Assembly: GCA_028707005.1 (NCBI GenBank)
Contig: JAQTVB010000006.1
Location: 1-49,817, forward strand
DNA: 49,817 nucleotides
Direction of reading: 5' to 3'
Source of the DNA: Patescibacteria group bacterium
GTDB lineage: Bacteria; Patescibacteriota; Patescibacteriia; Patescibacteriales; GWC2-42-12
In this document: one piece after another, positions 41,032 through 49,794 of the stretch
How positions within the stretch are numbered: the stretch's first letter is position 1
Layout: every line of letters starts with the position of its first letter
Notes under the pieces: model-generated
What the model was told of the DNA's origin: nothing
What the model saw: only the letters and a program-made list of their open reading frames with translations
Database searches by the model: none
Position numbers and translations under genes: made by a program

Positions 41032-42771
41032 ATGCCAATAGAAAAAAATGAAATTTCCATTAAGGTAAAATTATTGAATTTTTTACAAGCCCAGGGCTTG
41101 CGCTTGATTATAATTATATTTTTTATTGTAGGTATTACCGGCATATTTTATGACTATTCTTTAAATACGGGCGGAGATGAAACCGTCTTGATGGCGGCTG
41201 CCATAAAAATGATTTCCGAACACACTTTAAGGCCTAATTATCCGACCTTTTATCATCTGCCGGCGGGAGCTTATTTCTATTTGCTGCCCTTTATTCTATT
41301 TTTTATTCTTTTAAGATTATTGGGGGTTTTTACGAGTTTAAGCTCCTTAAAAGAATTTGGCACGATAGATTATCTAAAATTTTTGCCCTTTGCCAGGTTT
41401 TTGACGGTTCTGATGGGCATGATTTCCATTTATTTTTTATATAAGATTACCCAAAAAATATTTAATAATAAATGGGTTTCTTTGTTGGCCGCGTTTTTTT
41501 TGTCTTCAAGTTTGATGTTTGTCCAAGTAGCGCATTTAGCCAGGGTTTGGATTCCGCAAGTCATGACTATTCTTTTGGCTTTTTGTCTAATTATAATTTT
41601 ATATCAAAGGCGGGAGGATAAATTAAAAGATTATTTGCTCGTTGGCTTAAGCATTGGTCTGGCTTTTGGAACTCATGTGGTCGGCCTGGCGGTTTACGCG
41701 TCTTTTTTTACGGCCCATTATTTAAAAAACGCGTCAAAAAAGATTAAGGACATATTTATATTAAATAAATATTTTTGGCTGGTTAATCTCGTGATAATCA
41801 TGTGTTATTTTTTGTTATTTTATCTTAATCCTTATGGCTTTAAAAATTATATAAACAAGCAAGGCAGAATTTTACCTAATATTAGTTATTTAAGTCAAAA
41901 CAATTTAAGCGATGATATTGCCAACGCCGGACTGCACCGAGATTTTTTTGATAAAATGGCTTATTATCCGAACGCCTTGCTTCAGCACGAACCTTTATTG
42001 GTTTTGCTTTCTCTTTTGGGGTTTGTTATTTTGTTTTTAAGAGAAAGAAAAATATTTTATATTATTGTTTCTTTTATCATAGTTTATTATCCGGTTATCA
42101 GTTTTGTCGGCTGGGAGCCGCGCTATATCTTGCCGGTAGTTCCCTTTATGGCCCTGGCCGCCGGCTATGGCATCTCGGCGCTTTATAAAAAAATAAATAA
42201 AGCCGCGGTAATAAGCAGTCTGGTGCCGATAATGATAATTATTTTTGCCATTCCGCTAATTTGGGATTATCGGATAATTCAGCCGGGCACCAGATTGACG
42301 GCCAGGGGTTGGATTTATAAAAATATTCCTGCCGGCAGCAGTATTATAAATTTTGATCCGGCTTTGGAACTAAATGAAAACCAGTCGTGCCTGGCTGATA
42401 TTAATAAATTCGCCAGCAGCTATTTTACAAAAAAAAGAGCATATTTATTATCTCAACCGGAAGAGGAATATCCCGGGCCCAATTATTATGTTCTTAATTA
42501 TGGCTACTTCAACGATTTACCCAAAGAATTGCTTAACAAAAAATACGATTATTTGATCATTGGTTGGAGCGACAAAGCGCAATTAGAAAAAGAGCTGGAT
42601 CAGGCCGAGCCGTTTAAATTACAGAATAGTTTATTAAAAAGATTTCCCGAATCAGCCGATGAAAATGGCCGCTATCAAGATTGGTGGGATATGCCGAGGC
42701 CGATTTATACCATTATTCATGACAACATCAAAGCGCCGGTAATAGATATTTATAAATTGAAATCTGAATAA
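41032..42771 (+). CDS. GT39-like membrane glycosyltransferase (GT-C fold)
   Basis: The 579-residue protein has about eleven membrane segments. The first outer loop carries SLNTGGDETVLMAAAIKMIS, placing an Asp-Glu pair as in GT39/ArnT-like enzymes. A soluble C-terminal part follows (about 430-579). The C-terminal loop contains WDMPRPIYTIIH. It probably transfers a polyprenyl-phosphate-linked sugar outside the membrane. It is one base from the flippase-like gene and two bases from the aminotransferase, so the three are co-transcribed. Confidence 0.85.
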   Translation: MPIEKNEISIKVKLLNFLQAQGLRLIIIIFFIVGITGIFYDYSLNTGGDETVLMAAAIKMISEHTLRPNYPTFYHLPAGAYFYLLPFILFFILLRLLGVFTSLSSLKEFGTIDYLKFLPFARFLTVLMGMISIYFLYKITQKIFNNKWVSLLAAFFLSSSLMFVQVAHLARVWIPQVMTILLAFCLIIILYQRREDKLKDYLLVGLSIGLAFGTHVVGLAVYASFFTAHYLKNASKKIKDIFILNKYFWLVNLVIIMCYFLLFYLNPYGFKNYINKQGRILPNISYLSQNNLSDDIANAGLHRDFFDKMAYYPNALLQHEPLLVLLSLLGFVILFLRERKIFYIIVSFIIVYYPVISFVGWEPRYILPVVPFMALAAGYGISALYKKINKAAVISSLVPIMIIIFAIPLIWDYRIIQPGTRLTARGWIYKNIPAGSSIINFDPALELNENQSCLADINKFASSYFTKKRAYLLSQPEEEYPGPNYYVLNYGYFNDLPKELLNKKYDYLIIGWSDKAQLEKELDQAEPFKLQNSLLKRFPESADENGRYQDWWDMPRPIYTIIHDNIKAPVIDIYKLKSE

Positions 42772-42772
42772 T

Positions 42773-44008
42773 ATGGCGATACCACGAACAAAAATCGGCT
42801 TTAAATATAGAGACATAATCAAATTTTTATTTGAGCTGGTTTTGCCCGCTGCGGGCGCCCAAGGAGAAAAAATAATCCAAGAATTTGAGGAAAAGTATGC
42901 CGCAAATTTCGGCTTGCCCAGAGCCGTAGCTTTCAGCAAGGCGCGCATGGGCTTATATTTTTTGTTAAAAAATCTGAATCTTAAGCCGGGCGGCGAAGTT
43001 ATAATTTCCGCCATTCATGTCGCTGATTTTGTCAACATTATTTATTCGGCCGGTTTTAAGCCGGTGGTCGTTGACGTAAGCGCGGAAACATATGGCATTG
43101 ATTATGATGATTTAGAAAAAAAGATAAATCATAATACGGTTTTAATGTTTATTACTCATTTATCAGGCCTGGCGACAGATATGGATAAAATTATAAAAAT
43201 CTCCCGGGCGAGGGGAGTCCCATTTGTTGAGGATTGCTCCCAGGCAGTAAGCTCTTACTACCAAGATAGAAAGTTGGGCACTTTCGGTGTGGCGGCGATT
43301 TTTAGTTTAAGTTTGTTAAAACCCGTTTGCACTTTCTTTGGCGGCGTTGTAATATCAGCGGATAAGGGATTATTAGAAAGAATTCGCCAGGAAAAAGAAA
43401 AAATAGTTTCCGTTGCTAAATTGCCGCTGGCGGCCGAGGCGATAAAGCATTTGATTATTAAGCTGGCCACTGAAAAAATTATTTTTGCCTTGTTCGTCTT
43501 TCCGCTATTGCGCCTTTTTTCGGCGCCTTTTGATTTTTTTTCCCAATACCAAAGGCATAATAAAAAAGTGGTTTTCAGGGAAGAATTGCCTAAAGGTTAT
43601 TTCGTAAAGTTTATTTGGCCGCAAGCCCTATTGGGCTTAGGGCAGCTCGCCACGCTGGGGATGAGAGAAAGAAAGAAGATAGATAATGCCGAGCTGTTAT
43701 ATTCGCGCTTATCCAACGAGCGGCGCGTTAAAAAAGCGAAGTTGCTTGGAGAAGGGAAAAATTCTTTCTGGACCTTTCCGCTTTACGTTGAAGATATCGC
43801 TGATTTTAAAAAATACCTGGCCAAGCATGGCATAGACAGCACCGCTTATTTGCTTAGCGTTTTGGGCGATGAGCCGTCACTCGCTCGTTTTAACTTTACC
43901 AACCCGCAAGCCAGCCGGATAAAAAAACACACTCTGCTTATGCCAATGTATGCGCAGTTAACCGGCCAGGAAGTGGAGCATATGGCTGCGGCGATTAATA
44001 AGTATTAA
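42773..44008 (+). CDS. DegT/DnrJ/EryC1/StrS-family PLP aminotransferase
   Basis: The 411-residue protein has AFSKARMGLYFLLKNLNLKPG, the cofactor-binding VEDCSQAVSSYY (Asp154), and AIFSLSLLKPVCTFFGG, in which Lys183 is the likely Schiff-base lysine. These enzymes aminate keto-sugars or act in related steps of amino-sugar synthesis. The family's usual partner, a 4,6-dehydratase, is not in the window, so the substrate is unknown. A role in an amino-pentose route next to the UDP-xylose enzymes is possible but unproven. A membrane-like stretch (IIFALFVFPLLRLFSAPFDF) is unusual for the family. Confidence 0.85.
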   Translation: MAIPRTKIGFKYRDIIKFLFELVLPAAGAQGEKIIQEFEEKYAANFGLPRAVAFSKARMGLYFLLKNLNLKPGGEVIISAIHVADFVNIIYSAGFKPVVVDVSAETYGIDYDDLEKKINHNTVLMFITHLSGLATDMDKIIKISRARGVPFVEDCSQAVSSYYQDRKLGTFGVAAIFSLSLLKPVCTFFGGVVISADKGLLERIRQEKEKIVSVAKLPLAAEAIKHLIIKLATEKIIFALFVFPLLRLFSAPFDFFSQYQRHNKKVVFREELPKGYFVKFIWPQALLGLGQLATLGMRERKKIDNAELLYSRLSNERRVKKAKLLGEGKNSFWTFPLYVEDIADFKKYLAKHGIDSTAYLLSVLGDEPSLARFNFTNPQASRIKKHTLLMPMYAQLTGQEVEHMAAAINKY

Positions 44009-44047
44009 AAATTTAAGAGATGCATAAAATAGCTGATCAGAATACTT

Positions 44048-45199
44048 ATGTTTAATAAAAAAGCAAAATTATTCCAAAATAGTTCATCGTTCGTTATAGA
44101 TTCGTCTCTCTTAAAGGCCAGTGTTACCTTTTTATCAAATATTGTAAGAACCAAAATATTTAATATTGACGCTAAGCGGGGACCACTTTTCATTTCTTGG
44201 CTATGCACTTACAGATGCAATGCCAATTGCCGGTTTTGCAATACGCATGAGATGAATAAGCGTTACCCCGAGGGCCTTTCTTTGAAGCGAGCCTTGGAAA
44301 TAGCGCATGAAATCGGTCGGGCCAAAACTTGGGTAGTGGGGTTTACCGGCGGCGAAGTATTGCTCTGGCCTTACCTTTTTGATGTTATAAAAGTTTTAAA
44401 ACAATATGGAGTAAAAGTATATTTTATAACCAACGGCTTGTTATTGAAGAAGAATGCGGAAAAAATTATTGAGGCCGGCGTAGATACCGTAGTGGTAAGC
44501 TTGGACGACTTAAGCGCCGCAGAACACGATGATAACCGAAGAGTGCCCGGAATATATAACTTAGCCATCGAGGGCATTAAGTTTTTAAAAACGAACAGAA
44601 AAGGTCAAAAGCCGATTATCAAATCAACTACCGTGCTTTCAAAAAAAACCTACCCTAAAATTGAACAAATTATCAGTCATTTGGCCGAGCTGGTTGACGT
44701 TACCGCCGTTCAGCCGGTAGTAACCGGCTATGCCAATGGTCCGCACGATATCAGTCAAACGGAAAAATCGTCTTTTTTGCCGGAGCCAGGAAAGAAGCGC
44801 TTGGTTGAGGAGGCCATTCTGCGGCTAACCAGACGGTATCCCGCGTTTAATAATTTCTATTTTAAAAATATTTCCACCTATTGGTTTAATCCGGAAAAAT
44901 TGTTAAAAATTAATTGCTGGTCGCCCTTTTTGCGCTTATTGATAATGCCGGACGGAAGCGTTTCTCATTGTCCGGTCAATCCGAAATATTCAACCGTGGG
45001 AAATCTGAAAAGCTTATCTCTTATGGAGGCTTGGAACAGCCAAGCCATAAAAAGACAGCGCGAAGAAATACGCAGGCATAACAATAACTGTGTTTGCTGG
45101 AGCCAGGACACTTCCTTTAACGCTTTTCTCCACGGTTTACCGTTAATCAATAAACTGCCCATCTTTAAAAATAAGAAATTTAATAATTCAAATTTATGA
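44048..45199 (+). CDS. Radical SAM/SPASM-like enzyme
   Basis: The 383-residue protein has C57-NAN-C61-RF-C64 and TGGEVLLWPYL typical of radical SAM enzymes. The C-terminal region has CWSPFLRLLIMPDGSVSHCP, GNLKSLSLMEAWNS and a final CVCW, the layout of a SPASM or twitch domain. In other glycan loci such enzymes act on sugars or peptides. No small peptide substrate is visible. It overlaps the next GT2 gene by four bases. Confidence 0.88.
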   Translation: MFNKKAKLFQNSSSFVIDSSLLKASVTFLSNIVRTKIFNIDAKRGPLFISWLCTYRCNANCRFCNTHEMNKRYPEGLSLKRALEIAHEIGRAKTWVVGFTGGEVLLWPYLFDVIKVLKQYGVKVYFITNGLLLKKNAEKIIEAGVDTVVVSLDDLSAAEHDDNRRVPGIYNLAIEGIKFLKTNRKGQKPIIKSTTVLSKKTYPKIEQIISHLAELVDVTAVQPVVTGYANGPHDISQTEKSSFLPEPGKKRLVEEAILRLTRRYPAFNNFYFKNISTYWFNPEKLLKINCWSPFLRLLIMPDGSVSHCPVNPKYSTVGNLKSLSLMEAWNSQAIKRQREEIRRHNNNCVCWSQDTSFNAFLHGLPLINKLPIFKNKKFNNSNL

Positions 45200-46137
45200 A
45201 ATTATCCTTGGTTTTGCCCATATATAACGAGGAGGAAAACATAGTTCAATTGCTAAAAGAAATTAAAGAGGCGATGTTGTCTTTGTCTTTAGAATATGAG
45301 GTTATTGCCATCAACGACGGATCTAAAGATAAGAGTTTGGCTGTCTTAAAAGAGGCGGCGACCGAGGATAAGCGAATAAAAATTATTAGTTTTAAACGGA
45401 ATTTCGGCCAGACCGCCGCCCTGTCCGCCGGTTTTGATCATGCCACGGGCGAGGCGGTAATTCCTTTGGATGCTGATTTGCAGAATGACCCTAAAGATAT
45501 CTCCTCGTTGCTTGATAAATTAAGCGAGGGCTATGATATCGTTTCCGGCTGGCGTAAAAATCGCCGGGATAAACTAGTTTCCAGAAAAATACCGTCCTGG
45601 ATTGCTAATTATATCATTTCTAAAACAACTGATGTTCATTTGCATGATTACGGCTGTACCATGAAAGCTTATCGCCGAGAAGCTTTACAAGAAATAAAGT
45701 TATACGGCGAGATGCACCGTTTTATTCCCGCCATAGCGGTCTGGCATGGGGCAAAGATAACCGAAATTGCCGTTAATCATCGCGAACGGGGATTCGGTAA
45801 AACCAAATATGGAATTTCACGGACTTTCAGGGTGGTGTTGGATCTATTGACCGTAAAATTTTTAACAAAATATTTGACCCGTCCAATGCATTTTTTCGGC
45901 GGCGTTGGCATTTTTTCCTTCGTGCTGGGCACTGTTAGTTTTATTGCCGCCCTATATCTGCGCTTTATCGGCTACGCCACTTTAATTGAAACGCCCTTGC
46001 CGTTGATCGGCGTCTTTTTTTGTTTGATGGGCGCCCAGCTGGTCTTGATGGGTTTACTGGCAGAAATGATTATGAGAAATTATTTTGAAAGTCAGGGCAA
46101 GCCAACTTATATGATAAAAGAAAAAATAAATTTTTAG
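45196..46137 (+). CDS. GT2 polyprenyl-phosphate glycosyltransferase with two C-terminal membrane segments (GtrB/ArnC-like)
   Basis: The 313-residue protein has SLVLPIYNEEENIVQLLKEI, AINDGSKDKS, PLDADLQNDPKDI (DxD) and REREG-type VNHRERGFGKTKYGISR before two membrane segments (about 235-260 and 268-295). This is the classic GtrB/ArnC architecture: it makes undecaprenyl-phosphate-linked glucose or a related sugar. It could feed the GT39-like enzymes of the window. It overlaps the SPASM gene by four bases. Confidence 0.92.
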   Translation: MKLSLVLPIYNEEENIVQLLKEIKEAMLSLSLEYEVIAINDGSKDKSLAVLKEAATEDKRIKIISFKRNFGQTAALSAGFDHATGEAVIPLDADLQNDPKDISSLLDKLSEGYDIVSGWRKNRRDKLVSRKIPSWIANYIISKTTDVHLHDYGCTMKAYRREALQEIKLYGEMHRFIPAIAVWHGAKITEIAVNHRERGFGKTKYGISRTFRVVLDLLTVKFLTKYLTRPMHFFGGVGIFSFVLGTVSFIAALYLRFIGYATLIETPLPLIGVFFCLMGAQLVLMGLLAEMIMRNYFESQGKPTYMIKEKINF

Positions 46138-46171
46138 AATGAGATGGTGGTAAAACTATTTTATAAAAATT

Positions 46172-48067
46172 ATGTGCGGCATCGCCGGATATTTTGGCCA
46201 AGGCAGCCAAGAAATATTGAAAAAAATGACTGGAGCGCTTCGCCATCGGGGGCCTGATGACGAAGGTTTTTATGTTGATAATAATGTCGGCCTGGGGCAT
46301 AGGCGGCTGTCGATTATTGACCTGTCAGCCGGCGGCCATCAGCCGATGAGTAGCCATGACGGCAATATTTGGCTAGTTTTTAACGGAGAAATTTATAATT
46401 TTAAAGAGTTGCGCGCGGGTTTAGAAAATAGAGGGCATAAATTCAAGAGTCATTCCGACACGGAAGTGATTTTATCGGCTTATGAGGAGTACGGCGGCCA
46501 ATGTTTTGAATATTTTAACGGCATGTTTGCCGTCGCTTTATATGACGCGAGGAATAAAAAACTTATTTTAGCGCGCGATAGAATGGGCAAAAAGCCGCTT
46601 TATTGGGGGATCTTTAACAATACTTTGGTTTTCGCTTCGGAATTAAAAGCGCTGCTTAAGCATCCGCGAGTTTCGGCGGAGCTGGATTTATCTTCGCTTA
46701 ATAAGTATTTACTCCATGAATATGTTCCCACGCCGCATTCGATTTTGCAAGGAATCAAGAAGCTGGAACCCGGCCATTATCTGGAATATGACGGCCGCGC
46801 GGTAAAAAAGAAAAAGTTTTGGGACATAACTTTTCAATCATCAATTACGTCCGCCAGCTGGCGTAATCAATTACGAATCGAGGAGGCCGTTGCCGAATTA
46901 GATAACATTATAAACCAAGCAGTGAAAAGCAGATTAATGAGCGATGTGCCGTTGGGAATATTTTTGAGCGGAGGAATAGATAGCAGCACCATTGCTTATT
47001 ATGCCCAAAAAAATAGCGCGCGCAAGATAAAAACTTTTTCCATCGGTTTTAAAGAAGGAAGTTTTAACGAATCAGGCTATGCCAGGCGAGCGGCCAATTT
47101 TTTAGGCACCGAGCATTATGAGAAAATATTAAGCGCTGATGATAGTTTGAAACTAATTCCAAAAATTGCCGATTTGCTTGACGAGCCGATGGCTGACGCT
47201 TCTATTATTCCGACTTATCTATTATCCGAGTTTACCAAGCAGGCGGTGACGGTCGCTTTAGGCGGTGACGGCGGCGATGAATTATTTTGCGGCTATGATA
47301 CTTTTATCGCCCATAAAATCGCCGCAATTTATGATAAAATCCCTTTAGCAGTTAGAAAAAAAATAATTGAAAAAATAGCCTTAAGTTTGCCAACCTCATT
47401 TAACAATATCAGTTTTGATTTTAAGGCAAAAAAGTTTATCGACGGTTTCTATGGGAAAAAAGAATATCGCCATCAAAGATGGCTTGGCGCGTTCAATAAA
47501 AATCAACGCGAAAAATTATTTTTGCCAGAAGTTTGGGGAGAATTAAAAGATCAAAATGAGTTTATTGAAATCGATAACTATCTGGTTAATCTGAAAGAGG
47601 AATCGTATTTTAATCAAATGATTTATCTTTACTTGCGAATGTACCTGATGGATGATATATTGGTGAAAGTAGACCGGGCCAGCATGTTTAATTCGCTGGA
47701 AGTAAGGGCGCCGCTCCTGGATTATAGAGTAGTTGATTTTGTAAATAGTCTGCCGCTTGATTTTAAAATAAACGGTTTTAAAACCAAGCATATTCTCAAG
47801 AGGTTAATGGCGGATAAGTTGCCCAAAGAAATTATCTATCGCCCCAAAAAGGGTTTTGGCCTGCCGCTGGCGGCTTGGCTCACCAAAGAGTTAAAGCCGT
47901 TAGTTGTGGATTTATTGAGCGAGACCAGAATTAAAAAGCGGGGGTTATTTAATTATCAGTATATAAATCAATTATTAGAGGATCATTTTTCCCGCCGGGC
48001 GGATAATCGCAAACTAATCTGGACTTTAATGGTATTTCAGATGTGGCGGGAAAAATGGTCGATTTGA
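46172..48067 (+). CDS. asnB: Asparagine synthase (glutamine-hydrolysing) type amidotransferase
   Basis: The 631-residue protein begins MCGIAGYFG, so Cys2 is the glutaminase nucleophile. The class II amidotransferase domain (about 1-210) has RHRGPDDEG and VFNGEIYNF. The synthetase domain carries the ATP pyrophosphatase motif SGGIDSS (266-272), GGDGGDELFCGYD and RAPLLDYRVVDFV. The length is normal for AsnB. In glycan loci, homologues amidate uronic acids, which fits the dehydrogenases at the start of the locus, but true asparagine synthesis is also possible. It is not a lasso-type enzyme, since the glutaminase is intact. A cysteine-rich small protein follows. Confidence 0.92.
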   Translation: MCGIAGYFGQGSQEILKKMTGALRHRGPDDEGFYVDNNVGLGHRRLSIIDLSAGGHQPMSSHDGNIWLVFNGEIYNFKELRAGLENRGHKFKSHSDTEVILSAYEEYGGQCFEYFNGMFAVALYDARNKKLILARDRMGKKPLYWGIFNNTLVFASELKALLKHPRVSAELDLSSLNKYLLHEYVPTPHSILQGIKKLEPGHYLEYDGRAVKKKKFWDITFQSSITSASWRNQLRIEEAVAELDNIINQAVKSRLMSDVPLGIFLSGGIDSSTIAYYAQKNSARKIKTFSIGFKEGSFNESGYARRAANFLGTEHYEKILSADDSLKLIPKIADLLDEPMADASIIPTYLLSEFTKQAVTVALGGDGGDELFCGYDTFIAHKIAAIYDKIPLAVRKKIIEKIALSLPTSFNNISFDFKAKKFIDGFYGKKEYRHQRWLGAFNKNQREKLFLPEVWGELKDQNEFIEIDNYLVNLKEESYFNQMIYLYLRMYLMDDILVKVDRASMFNSLEVRAPLLDYRVVDFVNSLPLDFKINGFKTKHILKRLMADKLPKEIIYRPKKGFGLPLAAWLTKELKPLVVDLLSETRIKKRGLFNYQYINQLLEDHFSRRADNRKLIWTLMVFQMWREKWSI

Positions 48068-48086
48068 CGTTTTTTAGAAAAATATT

Positions 48087-48356
48087 ATGTTATCTGATAT
48101 TTATAAAATTATACGTCGCAGGCTGATTTACGTCTTCGCGCCCTGGTATATCTTAAGGCAGCTTAAGTTAAGGCAGAGTTCGTGCGGCGATTGCACTTAT
48201 TGCTGCGATAAAAAAATATTATGGTTCAAGTGCAAATATTTTAAAGACGGCAGATGCGGCGTTTATAAAACTAAAAAAATGCCAACTTTATGCTGGATTT
48301 ACCCGATAGATAAAAAAGATATTTGGCATAATGATAAATGCAAATTTTGGGAGTAA
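48087..48356 (+). CDS. Small cysteine-rich YkgJ-like protein
   Basis: The 89-residue protein has CGDCTYCCDKK, WFKCKYFKDGRCGVYKTK, TLCWIYP and a final CKFWE, giving nine or so cysteines spaced as in the YkgJ family, thought to bind a metal or iron-sulfur cluster. The function of the family is unresolved. It starts 19 bases after the asparagine-synthase gene and 27 bases before a methyltransferase, so the three are likely co-transcribed. A pairing with radical SAM or amidotransferase chemistry is possible but not shown. Confidence 0.8.
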   Translation: MLSDIYKIIRRRLIYVFAPWYILRQLKLRQSSCGDCTYCCDKKILWFKCKYFKDGRCGVYKTKKMPTLCWIYPIDKKDIWHNDKCKFWE

Positions 48357-48383
48357 TGATTAAAAATATTTATTGACAAAATT

Positions 48384-49148
48384 ATGAGTTCAGAAGCGCG
48401 CTTCGGCTACGAATGGAATAAATATTCTGCCCTAGACCCAAATTACGAAAAGCAGTTTATTAATTGGATTTTTCCTTTAGGCGCGGATTTTTTTAAGGGT
48501 AAAAAGGTTTTGGATGCCGGCTGCGGCATGGGGCGGAACAGCTATTGGCCGTTGAAGTGGGGAGTGGGCGAAGTAACCGCTTTTGATTATGACCAGAGGT
48601 CCGTGGCGGCGGCAAAAAAGAATCTGGCTGATTTTAAAAACGCGCGAGTTTTATTCAAGAGCATCTATGAGATAAGCTGGCAAAATGAGTTTGACGTTGC
48701 CATGAGCATCGGCGTGATACATCATTTGGCCGAGCCCGAACTGGCCTTAAAAAAATTAGTCCGGGCGCTTAAGCCCGGCGGAACTTTAATCGTCTGGGTG
48801 TATAGTTATGAGGGGAATGAATGGATAAAAAAATATGTCAGCCCGATCAGGAAAAGTCTAACCTCAAAATTATCCGTCGGTTTAGTGCATTGGTTAAGTT
48901 ATTTTTTTTCCCTTCCCCTTTGGCTATTTGTAAAAATATTTAAAGGCCCTGGCGATTATTTCCAGCAGTTATCAACTTTTAAATTTTGGCATGTCCAGAG
49001 TATTGTTTTTGACCAGCTTATTCCCGAGGTGGCCAACTATTGGACTAAAGATGAAGTGCGGAATCTATTCAAAGAGTTGGAGCTTACAGATATTAAAATC
49101 AACCGTCCGCCGAATAATTGCGGCTGGACGGTAATTGCTAAAAAATGA
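48384..49148 (+). CDS. Class I SAM-dependent methyltransferase
   Basis: The 254-residue protein has FGYEWNKYS near the N-terminus, motif I KVLDAGCGMGRNSYWPLKWG, TAFDYDQRSV for the acidic residue, and SIGVIHHLAEPELALKKLVRALKPGGTLIVWVYS. The C-terminal half includes a hydrophobic segment (LVHWLSYFFSLPLWLFVKIF) that may contact the membrane. It overlaps the next methyltransferase gene by four bases (ATGA). The acceptor is unknown. Confidence 0.88.
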   Translation: MSSEARFGYEWNKYSALDPNYEKQFINWIFPLGADFFKGKKVLDAGCGMGRNSYWPLKWGVGEVTAFDYDQRSVAAAKKNLADFKNARVLFKSIYEISWQNEFDVAMSIGVIHHLAEPELALKKLVRALKPGGTLIVWVYSYEGNEWIKKYVSPIRKSLTSKLSVGLVHWLSYFFSLPLWLFVKIFKGPGDYFQQLSTFKFWHVQSIVFDQLIPEVANYWTKDEVRNLFKELELTDIKINRPPNNCGWTVIAKK

Positions 49149-49794
49149 ATTCAGAAGCTGAACAAAATAAAACCGAAGATAATTTTACTTTAGTTATCAA
49201 GCAAAAAACGCTGTTTTTTAAAAAAAATAGAAGCGGCTTTTTTATTAAAAATGGCCAGGCGCATTTTATAAAAAATGCCGATCAGGGATTCAGACAAGGC
49301 AATAATGACACTTTAATCAATCAATTTAAGCTTGCGCTTAAAAAATATCCTAGAATTTTTTCTTTTTTATATTTTATTCTGGGCTCTTCGGCCGTCGGTA
49401 AGAGCCCTAAGGAGGCGATTAAAAATGTTGACCCGAACAAGATAATCTTAAATCTCGGCTCGGGCATAAAAAGAATCAGAGCCGATGTGATTAATGTTGA
49501 TTTTTGTCCTTTTGACAATGTGGACATTGTGGCCGATATTTCCGACCTGCCGTTCGCCGATAATTCGATTGACGCGGTCATTAATGAGTATGTCTTAGAA
49601 CACCTGCATAATCCGGAGAAAGTAGTGGGGGAAATGCATAGAGTGATGAAGCCCGGCGCGATACTCTATCTGACGGTTCCGTTCGTGGCTAATTTTCATT
49701 CTTCACCCAACGATTATTATCGTTGGAGCAAAATCGGGCTCAAAACTTTGATTAAAGATTTTCAGGAAATAGATTGCGGAGTAAGAAGCGGCCC
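49145..49794 (+). CDS. Class I SAM-dependent methyltransferase, truncated by the contig end
   Basis: About 216 genuine residues are present. An N-terminal domain of about 90 residues precedes motif I IILNLGSGIKRIRADVINVD, then DIVADISDLPFADNSIDAVI, EYVLEHLHNPEKVVGEMHRVMKPGA and PFVANFHSSPNDYYRWS, all typical of Methyltransf_11. The apparent stop at 49814-49816 belongs to adapter sequence, and the last residues (RKSVV) translate the adapter. The real C-terminus is missing. It resembles the methyltransferase at 27005. Confidence 0.88.

Noticed and set aside
14349-44008. Complete Ara4N (Arn) lipid-modification pathway
   Set aside because: The decarboxylase has UXS-type motifs and no formyltransferase half. 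The ArnB-like and ArnC-like genes are far away, and no ArnD is seen.
46172-48356. RiPP or lasso-peptide cluster (asparagine-synthase homologue plus SPASM enzymes)
   Set aside because: The glutaminase half with Cys2 is intact, no leader peptidase or RRE domain is seen, and no precursor peptide was recognised.
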